In this document: piece after piece, positions 54,942 to 63,600 of the stretch
How positions within the stretch are numbered: the first letter of the stretch is position 1
Layout of the letters: each line of letters starts with the position of its first letter
Origin: CALAGB01 sp963713965
GTDB lineage: Bacteria; Chloroflexota; Chloroflexia; Thermomicrobiales; Thermomicrobiaceae
DNA length: 64,000 nt
Direction: 5' to 3'
Assembly (NCBI GenBank): GCA_963713965.1
Contig: OY970217.1
Coordinates: 2,790,001 to 2,854,000, forward strand
Made by a program: the position numbers and the translations under genes
Notes under the pieces: model-generated
Seen by the model: the letters and a program-made list of their open reading frames with translations, nothing else
What the model was told of the DNA's origin: nothing
Database searches by the model: none

Positions 54942-56634
54942 CCCAGTCACTCGAATTGAAGGACATCTGAGGGTGGAAGCCGAGGTAGACGGAGGAAAGG
55001 TCAGCCAGGCCTGGAGCTCCGGCACGATGTTCCGCGGTATCGAACTGATCCTGGGTGGACGCGACCCACGCGAAGCCTGGATCTGGGCACAGCGTATTTG
55101 CGGAGTCTGCACCACCGTCCACGCGATCGCCTCGGTGCGAGCGGTTGAGGACGCACTAGGTCTGGAGATTCCAGACAACGCCCGGTTGGTACGCAACCTC
55201 ATGGCGGGCATCCAGATGGTGCAAGATCACGTCATTCACTTCTATCACCTGCACGCGTTGGACTGGGTCGACGTCACCTCGGCGCTCAAGGCGGATCCCG
55301 CCAAGACCGCGGCGCTGGCACAGTCCATCTCCAACTGGCCGAAATCGAGCGCGACCTATTTCAAGGGCGTGCTGGATCGTATCACCGGGCTGGCCGATAG
55401 TGGGCAGTTGAGTCTTTTCACCAGCGGTTATTGGGGGCATCCCGCTTATCAGCTGCCCCCGGAAGCCAACCTGATGGCCGTTGCCCACTACATCGAGGCG
55501 CTCGACTGGCAGCGCGACGTGATTCGCATGCACGCGGTCCTCGGTGGCAAGAATCCACATCCGCAGACCTATCTGGTCGGTGGCATGGCCACCAGTCTCG
55601 ATCCAAACTCTCCCGATGCCGCCGTCAATCCGGAGCGCATCGAATTCATGCGACAGCTGATTTCCACTGCCAAGACTTTCGTCGAGCAAGTCTACGTTCC
55701 TGACGTCCTGGCAGTGGCGAGCTTCTATCCCGAGTGGTTCTCGATTGGCGAAGGTCTCGGCAACTTCATGGCCTATGGCGGCTATCCGAAGGCGGGCGTT
55801 CACGACTCGGCCTCATTCCTGGTCCCGCGTGGCATCGTCATGAACCGGGACCTATCGCAGGTCCACGACTTCTCTCCGGACAATATCGCCGAATTCGTGA
55901 CTCACTCCTGGTATGAGTACTCTGGAGGCGACGCGACCGGGCTCAATCCCGCCAACGGGCAGACCAAGCCAAAGTACAGTGGTCCGAAGCCGCCCTACGA
56001 TTTCCTCAACACTGACCAGAAATACTCCTGGTTGAAGTCACCTCGCTACGACGGCAGCGCGATGGAGGTCGGTCCGCTAGCGCGCACCCTGGTCGCCTAT
56101 GCCGCTGGAGTTCCGGAAATTAAATCCACTGTCGACGCCGTGCTGAAAAAACTGAACGCGCAGCCCACAGCCCTCTTCTCGACACTGGGACGCGTTGCGG
56201 CACGGGCCATCGAGACGCAATTTATGGTCGGTCAGCTCGAGGGCTGGCTCGATGAGCTTTCGACCAACATGCACAGTGGCAACCTCGAGATGCACAACGG
56301 ATCGATGTGGGATCCCAACTCCTGGCCGAAATCGGCGCAGGGTATGGGAACGCACGAGGCCCCGCGCGGCGCGCTTGGGCATTGGGTCGAGATCGAAGAC
56401 AAGAAGGTCAAGAACTACCAGGCGGTCGTCCCGAGCACCTGGAACGCGGGACCGCGCGACTCGAACGGCAGCCCGGGCGCCTACGAGGCAAGCCTGCTCA
56501 ACACACCGATTGCCGATCCAGAGCGCCCCATCGAGATCCTGCGCACTATCCACTCATTCGATCCGTGTCTGGCCTGCGCGGTGCACGTAGTTGACCCGCG
56601 TGGACGGCAACTGGTTCAGGTGAAGGTGCGATAG
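54922..56634 (+). CDS. hyaB: [NiFe]-hydrogenase large (catalytic) subunit, group 1
   Basis: In this 570-residue protein, the N-terminal nickel motif RICGVCTTVH (C60, C63) and C-terminal DPCLACAVH supply the four Cys that hold the Ni-Fe(CN)2CO centre. After the final His a 15-residue tail (VVDPRGRQLVQVKVR) remains for removal by the protease encoded at 57466. Overall sequence is very close to Hya/Hup-type uptake enzymes (GTMFRGIE, YWGHPAYQLPPEANLM, PRGALGHW). ATG 54922 is preceded by GGTGAGGAGG and overlaps the small subunit gene by 20 bases. It lacks its own signal and is exported with the small subunit. Confidence 0.97.
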   Translation: MTRIAIDPVTRIEGHLRVEAEVDGGKVSQAWSSGTMFRGIELILGGRDPREAWIWAQRICGVCTTVHAIASVRAVEDALGLEIPDNARLVRNLMAGIQMVQDHVIHFYHLHALDWVDVTSALKADPAKTAALAQSISNWPKSSATYFKGVLDRITGLADSGQLSLFTSGYWGHPAYQLPPEANLMAVAHYIEALDWQRDVIRMHAVLGGKNPHPQTYLVGGMATSLDPNSPDAAVNPERIEFMRQLISTAKTFVEQVYVPDVLAVASFYPEWFSIGEGLGNFMAYGGYPKAGVHDSASFLVPRGIVMNRDLSQVHDFSPDNIAEFVTHSWYEYSGGDATGLNPANGQTKPKYSGPKPPYDFLNTDQKYSWLKSPRYDGSAMEVGPLARTLVAYAAGVPEIKSTVDAVLKKLNAQPTALFSTLGRVAARAIETQFMVGQLEGWLDELSTNMHSGNLEMHNGSMWDPNSWPKSAQGMGTHEAPRGALGHWVEIEDKKVKNYQAVVPSTWNAGPRDSNGSPGAYEASLLNTPIADPERPIEILRTIHSFDPCLACAVHVVDPRGRQLVQVKVR

Positions 56635-56644
56635 GAGGCGATCG

Positions 56645-57465
56645 ATGCAGCGTACGAAGCAGTCGTCACCGCTTCCGCACGTCACTGTGAAGACAGTGAG
56701 TCGAGACTCGTCGCCGTTGCGCAAAGTGTATGTCTGGGAAGTGCCGGTTCGTGCCGTTCACTGGACTATCTTCCTTTCGATCGTGATCCTCTCATTCACC
56801 GGCTACTATCTGCACAATCCCTTCATCGTCGTTCGCGGGCAGGGCGGCTACTTCCTGGCGACGATGCGCTTCATCCACGAGGTGACGGCGTTCGTCTTCA
56901 CGATGGCATTCTTGATCCGCATCTATTGGGCGTTCGTGGGAAACAAGTACGCGCGCTGGAGCGCCTTCATCCCAACGACGAGACGCCAGCTGCGCAGCAT
57001 CTACGACATGCTGAAGTACTACCTCTTCCTGCGCTGGAGAGCGCCATCGGAGGTGGGGCACAACTCCTTGGCGGCGCTCGCGTATGTCGGGATCTACGTC
57101 CTGTTCCTGATTCAGATTCTGACCGGGCTTCGCGCTCTACTCGAACGACGTCGGTACCGGAATCTGGCACACGCTCTTTGGCTGGCTTCCAGGTGTGGTA
57201 AACATCCAGACGCAGCGAGAAATCCACTTCTTCATCATGTTCATGCTGATCGGATTCACCGATCCACCACATTTACAGCGCGTGGCTGGTCTCGCGTGAG
57301 AAGCAGAACGGCACGCTGGACAGCATCTTCTCTGGCTACAAGTACGTGACTGACGACGAGCTGGCTGAGACCAAGCGGACTCGCCGGGTGGTACCGGTCG
57401 CGGTCCCGCAGCCTGCTCGAGCCGACCGATCCGCGGTCGCCACTGGCGAAAGCGGTGAAGACTAG
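56645..57465 (+). CDS. hyaC: Hydrogenase cytochrome b subunit, frameshifted
   Basis: One locus of about 273 residues has two compensating shifts. The frame is lost near 57129-57131 (a missing T would restore LTGFALYSNDVGTG) and again at 57261 (an extra G before IHHIYSAWLVSRE). Restored, it has four to five membrane helices and heme-ligand His candidates in VRAVHWTIF, RFIHEVTAF, REIHFFIMF and IHHIYSA. It takes electrons from the small subunit to quinone. GGAGGCGATCG precedes the start 10 bases after hyaB. The stop TAG abuts the next ATG. The cytoplasmic tail of about 45 residues is longer than usual. Confidence 0.85.
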
Positions 57466-57944
57466 ATGGACGGTAACGTCGTCATCGGGTTGGGGAACGT
57501 CATCCTGTCTGACGAAGGGGTCGGAGTTCACGCTCTGCGAGTGCTGCAGGAGTCGCTCGATGACGAACGGGAGCCTGATCGTTCGTCGACGGCGGCACGC
57601 TTGGACTTGAGCTGTTGAGCGTCGCGTCCGGTGCTGATCGCTTACTACTGCTGGACGCGGTCGACGTAGGAGCTCCAGCCGGAACCTTGGCGCGATTCGA
57701 TCGCAAACAGCTGTCACTCTTGCTATCCGGATCGTCCGCGCACGAGCTTGGCGTTTCCGATCTCCTTTCGGCGCTCAAAATGCTCGGCGCTGAACCGCAA
57801 GACATCGTTCTGATTGGACTCCAGCCCGAGCAAACGTCGCTCGGGACTGAGCTAACACCGGCCGTGGCCCAGGCGCTTCCAGGGCTCGTCTCGGCCGCGG
57901 TGCACGAAATACGCAGTTGGCAAATGGGTTCTTCGGCTGAGTGA
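57466..57944 (+). CDS. hyaD: Hydrogenase maturation protease, frameshifted
   Basis: This locus of about 159 residues starts at the ATG directly after the hyaC stop. The N-terminal VVIGLGNVILSDEGVGVHAL contains the nickel-binding Asp/Glu (SDEG) of HyaD/HoxM/HupD proteases. A one-base loss near 57576-57581 moves the frame; it resumes as FVDGGTLGLELLS and LLLLDAVDVGAPAGTL, the second conserved Asp region. The usual late QPEQT-like stretch is present (LIGLQPEQTSLG). The enzyme removes the 15-residue tail of HyaB once nickel is in place. Confidence 0.87.
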
Positions 57945-57961
57945 GAGAGGGATAAGGAGAC

Positions 57962-58306
57962 GTGCACGAAGTTGGATTGATGACGGATGCGCTGAATCAG
58001 GCCATCGTGGCGGCGAACAACGCCGGGGCGACGCAGATTGACGGGCTGACATTTCGCTATTCACCGACCGGTCATGTAACACCTGAGATCGTCGAGACAT
58101 TGTTTCTTTCCATGAGTTCTGGGACGATCGCAGAAGGGGCTCAACTTGTAGTCGAGCCGCAAGCGCAGATCGCTCATTGTCTGCGATGCGATCACGACTT
58201 CCCGGTGACCGATCGGGACGACACCTGCCCCGTGTGTCACGGGCCGGGAATGCCGACGAGTGACGCGCCGGAACTCATCCTGGAGAGCATCGATGTTGAC
58301 GATTGA
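57962..58306 (+). CDS. hypA: Hydrogenase nickel-insertion protein HypA
   Basis: This is a 114-residue protein. GTG 57962 gives the required MHE N-terminus, where His2 binds nickel. The zinc site has two CxxC pairs (C73/C76 and C89/C92). It works with the GTPase HypB, which is not in the window, to deliver nickel to HyaB. AAGGAG-like sequence lies just upstream. The internal spacing of the zinc loop is normal for HypA. Confidence 0.93.
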   Translation: MHEVGLMTDALNQAIVAANNAGATQIDGLTFRYSPTGHVTPEIVETLFLSMSSGTIAEGAQLVVEPQAQIAHCLRCDHDFPVTDRDDTCPVCHGPGMPTSDAPELILESIDVDD

Positions 58307-58316
58307 GGGGGTGCAG

Positions 58317-58553
58317 ATGTGTCAGGCGATCCCGGCACGCGTAGTGCGAGTTGAACCAGGTGTCGCGTGGATAGATCAAGATGGTCAGGAGGTTCCGATA
58401 TCGCTTCTCGGGCTCGGCGATGTGAACGTTGGTGACTACGTTTACCATCACGCGGGCCTTGGCCTGGAGCGACTCGAACCGGACATGGCCAAGGAGATTC
58501 TATCGGTACTCAAGGAACTCGAATCCATCTTGAATTGGACGGATGAAACGTGA
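58317..58553 (+). CDS. hypC: Hydrogenase maturation chaperone HypC
   Basis: This is a 78-residue protein. ATG 58317 is chosen because HypC must begin Met-Cys (MCQAIPARVV) with Cys2 carrying the iron-ligand intermediate; the longer frame upstream would bury it. GAGGGGGTG lies upstream. VGDYVYHHAGLGLERL is the second family motif. It would work with HypD, HypE and HypF in Fe(CN)2CO assembly; none is encoded here. Its stop overlaps the next start (GTGA). Confidence 0.93.
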   Translation: MCQAIPARVVRVEPGVAWIDQDGQEVPISLLGLGDVNVGDYVYHHAGLGLERLEPDMAKEILSVLKELESILNWTDET

Positions 58554-59296
58554 ACCTGCTCGCTACTGATGCGCTCCTCGCCGGTCAACTCCGCTTCATT
58601 CGCTATGGGTTCATGCCGAACCGTCTTCGCTACTGCGGCGGCGACGATAATCGCACCCTTTTCGAATACGGCATCGAGAACGTCGTCGACGGTGGGTTGC
58701 AGCCCCTGCTTAAGACCTTCACCGGCGCGCTCCCGTACCTCAAGCTGATCGCTCGCGAGAACGGTATCGCAGATCCCTTCGATGCGCGTGTCGTCGATGC
58801 ATATTGGATCGGCAACGATCTATTGCAACGAGTGGAGGTTCGACAGCTGTACGATGCACTGAAGGAGCGCTTCGGTAAGCAGTTGCAGGGGAAGACGCTG
58901 GATCTCGTCCTTTCCAAGGCACCCGCCGGAGCTCGTCCACATCACAATTTCCACGTCTTCGACGTCCACACCCACGCAGGTCAGCTGGAGCACTCACTCG
59001 AGACGATGGACCAGTGCCGCGTCAGCTGGGGCAAGGTGACTGAGGTCGTTGGTCCCGAGCTCGTCGTCCAGCGGAAGTCACTGTTGCTTGAGCAGGGCAA
59101 GCTCGTGATGGGCGATGAGTCGCGGACAACTGTCGTGCGGCAGATCGAAGGGCATGGCTTCGCGGACGACGCCAAAGTCGGCGACTGGGTCTCGCTTCAT
59201 TGGGGTTGGGTCTGCGAAGTGTTGAACGAACACCAGCACGCGAACCTGGTTCGCTACACTGATTACCATCTGAAGCTCGCCAATGAGACCATCTGA
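58550..59296 (+). CDS. Hydrogenase-associated protein, DUF6390-like
   Basis: This 248-residue soluble protein is translationally coupled to hypC (GTGA overlap). The sequence recalls DUF6390, a family I know only as a passenger in hydrogenase clusters. Visible features are RFIRYGFMPNRLRYCGGDDN near the N-terminus, a central HHNFHVFDVHTH stretch with five His, and LHWGWVCEVLNEHQHANL near the C-terminus, with three more His and a Cys. The His-rich segments suggest metal binding, perhaps nickel storage or delivery; this is inference. There is no signal peptide. Confidence 0.6.
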   Translation: MNLLATDALLAGQLRFIRYGFMPNRLRYCGGDDNRTLFEYGIENVVDGGLQPLLKTFTGALPYLKLIARENGIADPFDARVVDAYWIGNDLLQRVEVRQLYDALKERFGKQLQGKTLDLVLSKAPAGARPHHNFHVFDVHTHAGQLEHSLETMDQCRVSWGKVTEVVGPELVVQRKSLLLEQGKLVMGDESRTTVVRQIEGHGFADDAKVGDWVSLHWGWVCEVLNEHQHANLVRYTDYHLKLANETI

Positions 59297-60965
59297 CCCA
59301 ATTCCCTCTCGTCCTCCACGTCACCAAACGAATCTGGCACGACAAATGACGAGGCGTCGCCTGTTGGGCGGCATTTCGGGTACCATCGGCGGGATTGCCG
59401 TTTCGTCGTTGCTTGCCTCCTGCGGTGGTACGCAGGCGAAGAGCGGCGGAAATGCATCGACGCCCACGACGACAGCTCCAAGCGGAGCAACGGCCAGCCC
59501 GAGCTCGCAGACGACTGGTGTCATCGACCGGATTCGATTCGCCTGGTGGACCGATGTCGGCTCCCTCTCCCCGTTTCAATTCTCCACCACCGGTCCTGGC
59601 GGTGTGGTCCTGCTCAGCTTCGTCTTCGACACGCTCACCTGGAAGGACGAAAAGCAGATCATCCCGTGGCTGGGGACCCGTTGGGAGACAGCCCCGGACG
59701 GGAAGAGCTACACCTTCACCATCACGAGTGACGCGACCTGGCACGACGGTCAGCCGCTGACTCCCGTCGACGTGGCCTTCTCCTTTGGTTATTACAAGGA
59801 ACACCCGTTCAACTGGATGTCATCCGACGTGGTTGAGTCGGCTGAGACGGACTCTGATGGTACCGTCACGTTCTCCCTGTCACACCCTGCTGCCAACTTC
59901 CTGGAGGAGATCGCTGGAATAGTTCCGGTCATCCCCAAGCATGTCTGGTCCCCCGTCTCGGATCCCACCAAGTTCTCGGATGCGAGCGCTCTCATCGGCA
60001 GCGGGCCATACGTGGTAATGGAGCATGACGCGACGGCTGGTGCGTATCGACTGACAGCGTCCGGGAGCTATTTTCGTGGAACGCCGGGCATTGCCGAGCT
60101 TCAGCAGATCACGATTCCGAAACAAACGGAACTTCAGCAGGTGCAGAAGGGAGACGCCGACGTTTCCCAGAGCACCGACGCATCGATCGTCGACATTCTG
60201 GCCAATGATCCGCGTCTCAAGGTCGACGTGACCAAGCCGCTCTCGGTGGTGCGCATGGCAGTAAACACCGAGCAGGCGCCGCTCGATCGCAAAGAGGTGC
60301 GCCAGGCGATCATGTATGCGCTGGATCGCGAGCAGATCGCCAAGACGATCACCAAAGGGCCAGCCATCACCAACGGCGTGGCCATCGTGCCACCCGGCAC
60401 TCCTTGGTTCAACCCGGACGTGGCCCAATATCCCTTCGATCCTGAGAAGGCAAAAGCGCTGCTGAATGGCGAGACGTTCGCGGTCGATCTGCTGGCCGAC
60501 CCGAACGCACGAGAGCCGGAACTGATGGCGCAGATGCTCGAGGCGGTCGGAATCACGCTCAATGTCAAACAGGTCGACGTTGCCACGCGTCTGCAATTAC
60601 TGAGCGACGGCAATTTTCAGATGGCGCTCACCGGTCATATCGGTATTGGTGGCGATCCGGATTACCTGCGTCGCTGGTACGCCGGTGAAGAGGCTAACGC
60701 GTTCGCCAAGGGTTCGGTCTTCAAGAACGCCGAGTACGCCCAGCTCGGTGAGGAGGAGCTTGCTCAGCTCGATCCGGAGAAGCGCAAAGCGATCGTCTTT
60801 CAGATGCAAGAGATTTTGGCGGAGGAGCTTCCGACGCTGGTCCTCTACCACCGCAACTTCTACTGGATCTACAACGCTGACGTCTTCACGCCGATGGAGA
60901 CCTGGGGTGGACTGATGAACGGCATCCCCTTCCCCAACAACAAGCTGACACTGCTCCGGCCATGA
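59283..60965 (+). CDS. ABC transporter substrate-binding lipoprotein, family 5 (possible nickel binder)
   Basis: In this 560-residue protein, an N-terminal TRRRLLGG (Tat-like) and lipobox LLASCGG (Cys47) are followed by a Thr/Ser linker and an SBP_bac_5 domain (WTDVGSLSPFQ, TFTITSDATWHDGQPLTPVDVAFSF split over the usual positions, LIGSGPYVV, QEILAEELPTLVLYH). The start overlaps the hydrogenase-associated gene by 14 bases; ATG 59346 is an alternative. Family 5 includes the nickel-binding NikA as well as peptide binders, and the position directly after hypA/hypC favours a nickel role. Sequence alone does not show the ligand. Confidence 0.85.
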   Translation: MRPSDPIPSRPPRHQTNLARQMTRRRLLGGISGTIGGIAVSSLLASCGGTQAKSGGNASTPTTTAPSGATASPSSQTTGVIDRIRFAWWTDVGSLSPFQFSTTGPGGVVLLSFVFDTLTWKDEKQIIPWLGTRWETAPDGKSYTFTITSDATWHDGQPLTPVDVAFSFGYYKEHPFNWMSSDVVESAETDSDGTVTFSLSHPAANFLEEIAGIVPVIPKHVWSPVSDPTKFSDASALIGSGPYVVMEHDATAGAYRLTASGSYFRGTPGIAELQQITIPKQTELQQVQKGDADVSQSTDASIVDILANDPRLKVDVTKPLSVVRMAVNTEQAPLDRKEVRQAIMYALDREQIAKTITKGPAITNGVAIVPPGTPWFNPDVAQYPFDPEKAKALLNGETFAVDLLADPNAREPELMAQMLEAVGITLNVKQVDVATRLQLLSDGNFQMALTGHIGIGGDPDYLRRWYAGEEANAFAKGSVFKNAEYAQLGEEELAQLDPEKRKAIVFQMQEILAEELPTLVLYHRNFYWIYNADVFTPMETWGGLMNGIPFPNNKLTLLRP

Positions 60966-61975
60966 ACGGCCATACGCCTCGCACGGTCCCGATCCTGTTG
61001 GCGCGCTATCTGATCCTGGCCTGTCTGGTCGTGTTGCTTAATTTTCTGATCCCGCGCCTCATGCCCGGTGACCCACTGGCGGCCAGCCTGAATGGTGGTC
61101 TCGATGTCGCCGCGCCGATCACCACGGCGGACCGCGCCCGTCTGCAGGACTATTACCACCTGAATCAACCAATTAGTCGCCAGTTTCGGGATTACCTGAG
61201 CGATCTGGCGCATGGCAATTTAGGCTGGTCGATCTCGCACTCCCATCCGGTGAGTAATTTGATCGTGCAGCGGCTCCCCTGGACCCTGGGTTTGATGCTC
61301 ACGTCGCTGATTTTGGCATCCATCATCGGCACGTCGGTCGGCATCGCGGCCACCTGGTTCCGAGAGGGACGCGTCGAACGCGGTGTCGTATCACTGGCTG
61401 CCATCCTGGCGGCCATGCCCGAGTTCCTGGTGGCCATCATGCTGCTGCTGATCTTCGCCATCGGTCTGAACTGGCTACCGCTCGGCGGTGGCCGGACCGT
61501 CTTCCAGGAGTATGGATCTGGGCTGAGCGGTGGACTAGCGCGATCGGCCGACGTCGTGAGGCATATGATCTTGCCGGTGCTTGCGCTTTCCCTCGCCGGT
61601 GCCGCCGGGTTCATGCTAATCTCGCGTGACGCAATTGTCGGAATGAGACATGCCGAGTGGCTGTCACTGGCGCGTGCCAAGGGACTGCGCGAGCGACAAG
61701 TCGTTGTTCGTCATCTTCTGCCGAACGTCGCCTTGCCGCTCCTGACCTTCTTCGGTTTGCGTCTTGGTGTGATCTTCGGTGGTGCCCTGGTGGTCGAACG
61801 GGTCTTCAACCTGCCCGGACTCGGACAATTGGCTTTTCAGGCGGTGCAGTCGCGAGACTATCCGGTGCTGCAGGCGGTCTTCCTTCTGTCGGGGCTGGGA
61901 GTGCTGGCAGCGAATCTGTGCCTTGAGCTGATTTACGTGCGCGTGGATCCGCTGGATCGGGCGGCCCATGTTTGA
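60962..61975 (+). CDS. ABC transporter permease, DppB/NikB type
   Basis: This 337-residue permease overlaps the binding-protein gene by 4 bases. The first helix and LMPGDPLAASLNGG segment, the EAA loop EWLSLARAKGLRERQVVVRH and the C-terminal VFNLPGLGQLAFQAV identify the DppB/NikB family. It forms the importer channel with the next gene. No ATPase gene is present downstream. Confidence 0.9.
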   Translation: MNGHTPRTVPILLARYLILACLVVLLNFLIPRLMPGDPLAASLNGGLDVAAPITTADRARLQDYYHLNQPISRQFRDYLSDLAHGNLGWSISHSHPVSNLIVQRLPWTLGLMLTSLILASIIGTSVGIAATWFREGRVERGVVSLAAILAAMPEFLVAIMLLLIFAIGLNWLPLGGGRTVFQEYGSGLSGGLARSADVVRHMILPVLALSLAGAAGFMLISRDAIVGMRHAEWLSLARAKGLRERQVVVRHLLPNVALPLLTFFGLRLGVIFGGALVVERVFNLPGLGQLAFQAVQSRDYPVLQAVFLLSGLGVLAANLCLELIYVRVDPLDRAAHV

Positions 61976-62912
61976 GCGCCGTCGTCCAATTACCTTTCAC
62001 ATGGGAGTCGTCATCCTGCTAACGGCGGGCGTGGTCGCTCTGCTGGCGACTCGATTGGCGCCATACGATCCTCGGTTGCCGACCGGCGATCCTTTGAGTA
62101 CGCCGAACTGGTCACACGTGCTTGGGACCAACGACCTGGGGCAGGATCAGCTATCACAGCTCATCTTTGGCGCACGCACGTCTCTCTATGTGGCGGTCAT
62201 CGTGGTCGTGATTTCGACTGTGATGAGCTGGCTCGTCGGACTGACGGCCGGGTTCTTCCGTAAGTCGGAAGCGGTGCTGCTAGGCGTCGTCGACTTGCTG
62301 CTGGCTCTGCCAAGCATCCCGGTATACCTCTTGATCATCGCCTTGACGGGCGCCAGCAGGCTGACTCTAGCGCTGATGCTTGGGTTCCTTTCCTGGCCGG
62401 CATACGCCCGCATCGTGCGCAGCCTGGTACTGCAGACGCGATCAAGCGACTACATCGAGGCAGCGAGAGCAATTGGCGCGTCCGAGTCTCGGATCGTGAT
62501 GCGGCACGTGCTACCTGCCACGCTCGACATCCTGCCGACCAAGCTCACGCTCACGCTACGCTACGCTATCTTCGCGGAGGCGACGCTCGCGTTTCTGGGT
62601 TTGGGAGCGAGCGGATCGATCAGCTGGGGCACCATGCTGAGTTGGGCATTCAACGACCCATTTCTCTTCAGTCGCTCGGTCTGGCCTTGGCTCGTATTTC
62701 CACCCGCCATCGCGGTTATGCTGCTGATTCTCGCAGCGGTTTGGGTGACGGGTGGATGGAACCTAAGAGTGGGCTCAGGGGAGTGGGGAACAAAATCCGT
62801 CTCGTCCGCCTTCACCTCCGATCCGCCGACCAGGAGGGAGGAGACGGCTGAATACGACCTCGAGGGTTGCTCCCCTCCTTCCATTCGAACGGGAGAAGGG
62901 GTCAGGGGATGA
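61968..62912 (+). CDS. ABC transporter permease, DppC/NikC type, with unusual C-terminal tail
   Basis: This 314-residue permease overlaps the previous gene by 8 bases. It has WSHVLGTNDLGQDQLSQLIFG, the EAA loop DYIEAARAIGASESRIVMRH and ATLAFLGLGASGSISWG. Family homology ends at about VTGGWNLR (residue 266). The last 48 residues are polar and low-complexity, encoded by a stretch with repeat-like composition at 62840-62912. The natural C-terminus may have been replaced by an intergenic repeat reading through. Confidence 0.88.
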   Translation: MFERRRPITFHMGVVILLTAGVVALLATRLAPYDPRLPTGDPLSTPNWSHVLGTNDLGQDQLSQLIFGARTSLYVAVIVVVISTVMSWLVGLTAGFFRKSEAVLLGVVDLLLALPSIPVYLLIIALTGASRLTLALMLGFLSWPAYARIVRSLVLQTRSSDYIEAARAIGASESRIVMRHVLPATLDILPTKLTLTLRYAIFAEATLAFLGLGASGSISWGTMLSWAFNDPFLFSRSVWPWLVFPPAIAVMLLILAAVWVTGGWNLRVGSGEWGTKSVSSAFTSDPPTRREETAEYDLEGCSPPSIRTGEGVRG

Positions 62913-62942
62913 CGGCTGCCACCGCGAACGTCGACCTTTGTG

Positions 62943-63539
62943 CTACTTCGCTCCGATGCCACGCATGAATCGGTCTTTCAGAATCACAGGATCCCGTTCC
63001 GGCCGTGCCTGACCAGGAGAGCGGTCGATGCGTGCGCCGATGAAGTGTGGGCCGTCCTCGGTGAGCGCGTGATCAACCAGCATCTCGAAATGCGACTCGG
63101 CGCGCGCCCATTCGGCGTGGACGATCCCAGCACCGCGTGCGACGGCGACCATGTCGGTACGCTCGGCAGTGGGAGACTCCTGCACGCCGGTGATCTGATA
63201 CGAGGCGTTGTCCCATACGACGATGGTGAGATTCTTGGGGCCAACCTGCGCCACTGTAGACAGGCATCCAAGGTTCATGAGGAGTGAGCCGTCGCCGTCG
63301 AGCACGAAGACGCGGCGGTTGGGCTGGGTCAGCGCGATTCCAAGCCCGATCGGCACCGCCATCCCCATGCTCCCCAGCATGTAAAAATTCTCAGCTCGCG
63401 CGCCCGCGCCGACTAAATCGAAGTTGGAGTTGCCGATGCCGCCGACGACCACCTCGCCATGCTCGAGCCGGGCGACTAACCGTTTCGTCAGGTCGAGCCG
63501 GTTCATCACCTCGCCGCCAAAACGAGCCTGGACTGTCAT
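62943..63539 (-). CDS. TPP-dependent decarboxylase, beta (TPP-binding) subunit, sulfopyruvate/phosphonopyruvate type
   Basis: This 198-residue protein is the pyrophosphate-binding half of a split TPP enzyme. The cofactor motif begins GDGSLLMN and ends about 28 residues later in WDNASY, the GDG-x-NN type motif. NFYMLGSMGMAVPIGLGIA precedes it, as in ComE and phosphonopyruvate decarboxylases. It is paired with the alpha subunit gene upstream at 63601, 61 bases away. It would decarboxylate a 3-sulfo-, 3-phospho- or related 2-oxo acid to an aldehyde. No coenzyme M pathway is seen in the window. Confidence 0.85.
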   Translation of the reverse strand: MTVQARFGGEVMNRLDLTKRLVARLEHGEVVVGGIGNSNFDLVGAGARAENFYMLGSMGMAVPIGLGIALTQPNRRVFVLDGDGSLLMNLGCLSTVAQVGPKNLTIVVWDNASYQITGVQESPTAERTDMVAVARGAGIVHAEWARAESHFEMLVDHALTEDGPHFIGARIDRSPGQARPERDPVILKDRFMRGIGAK

Positions 63540-63600
63540 GCGCGTCTCTCTCCGTTCATGCGGTATCGCTCTCTTGTCATTGATAGGGATCGAATCAACG

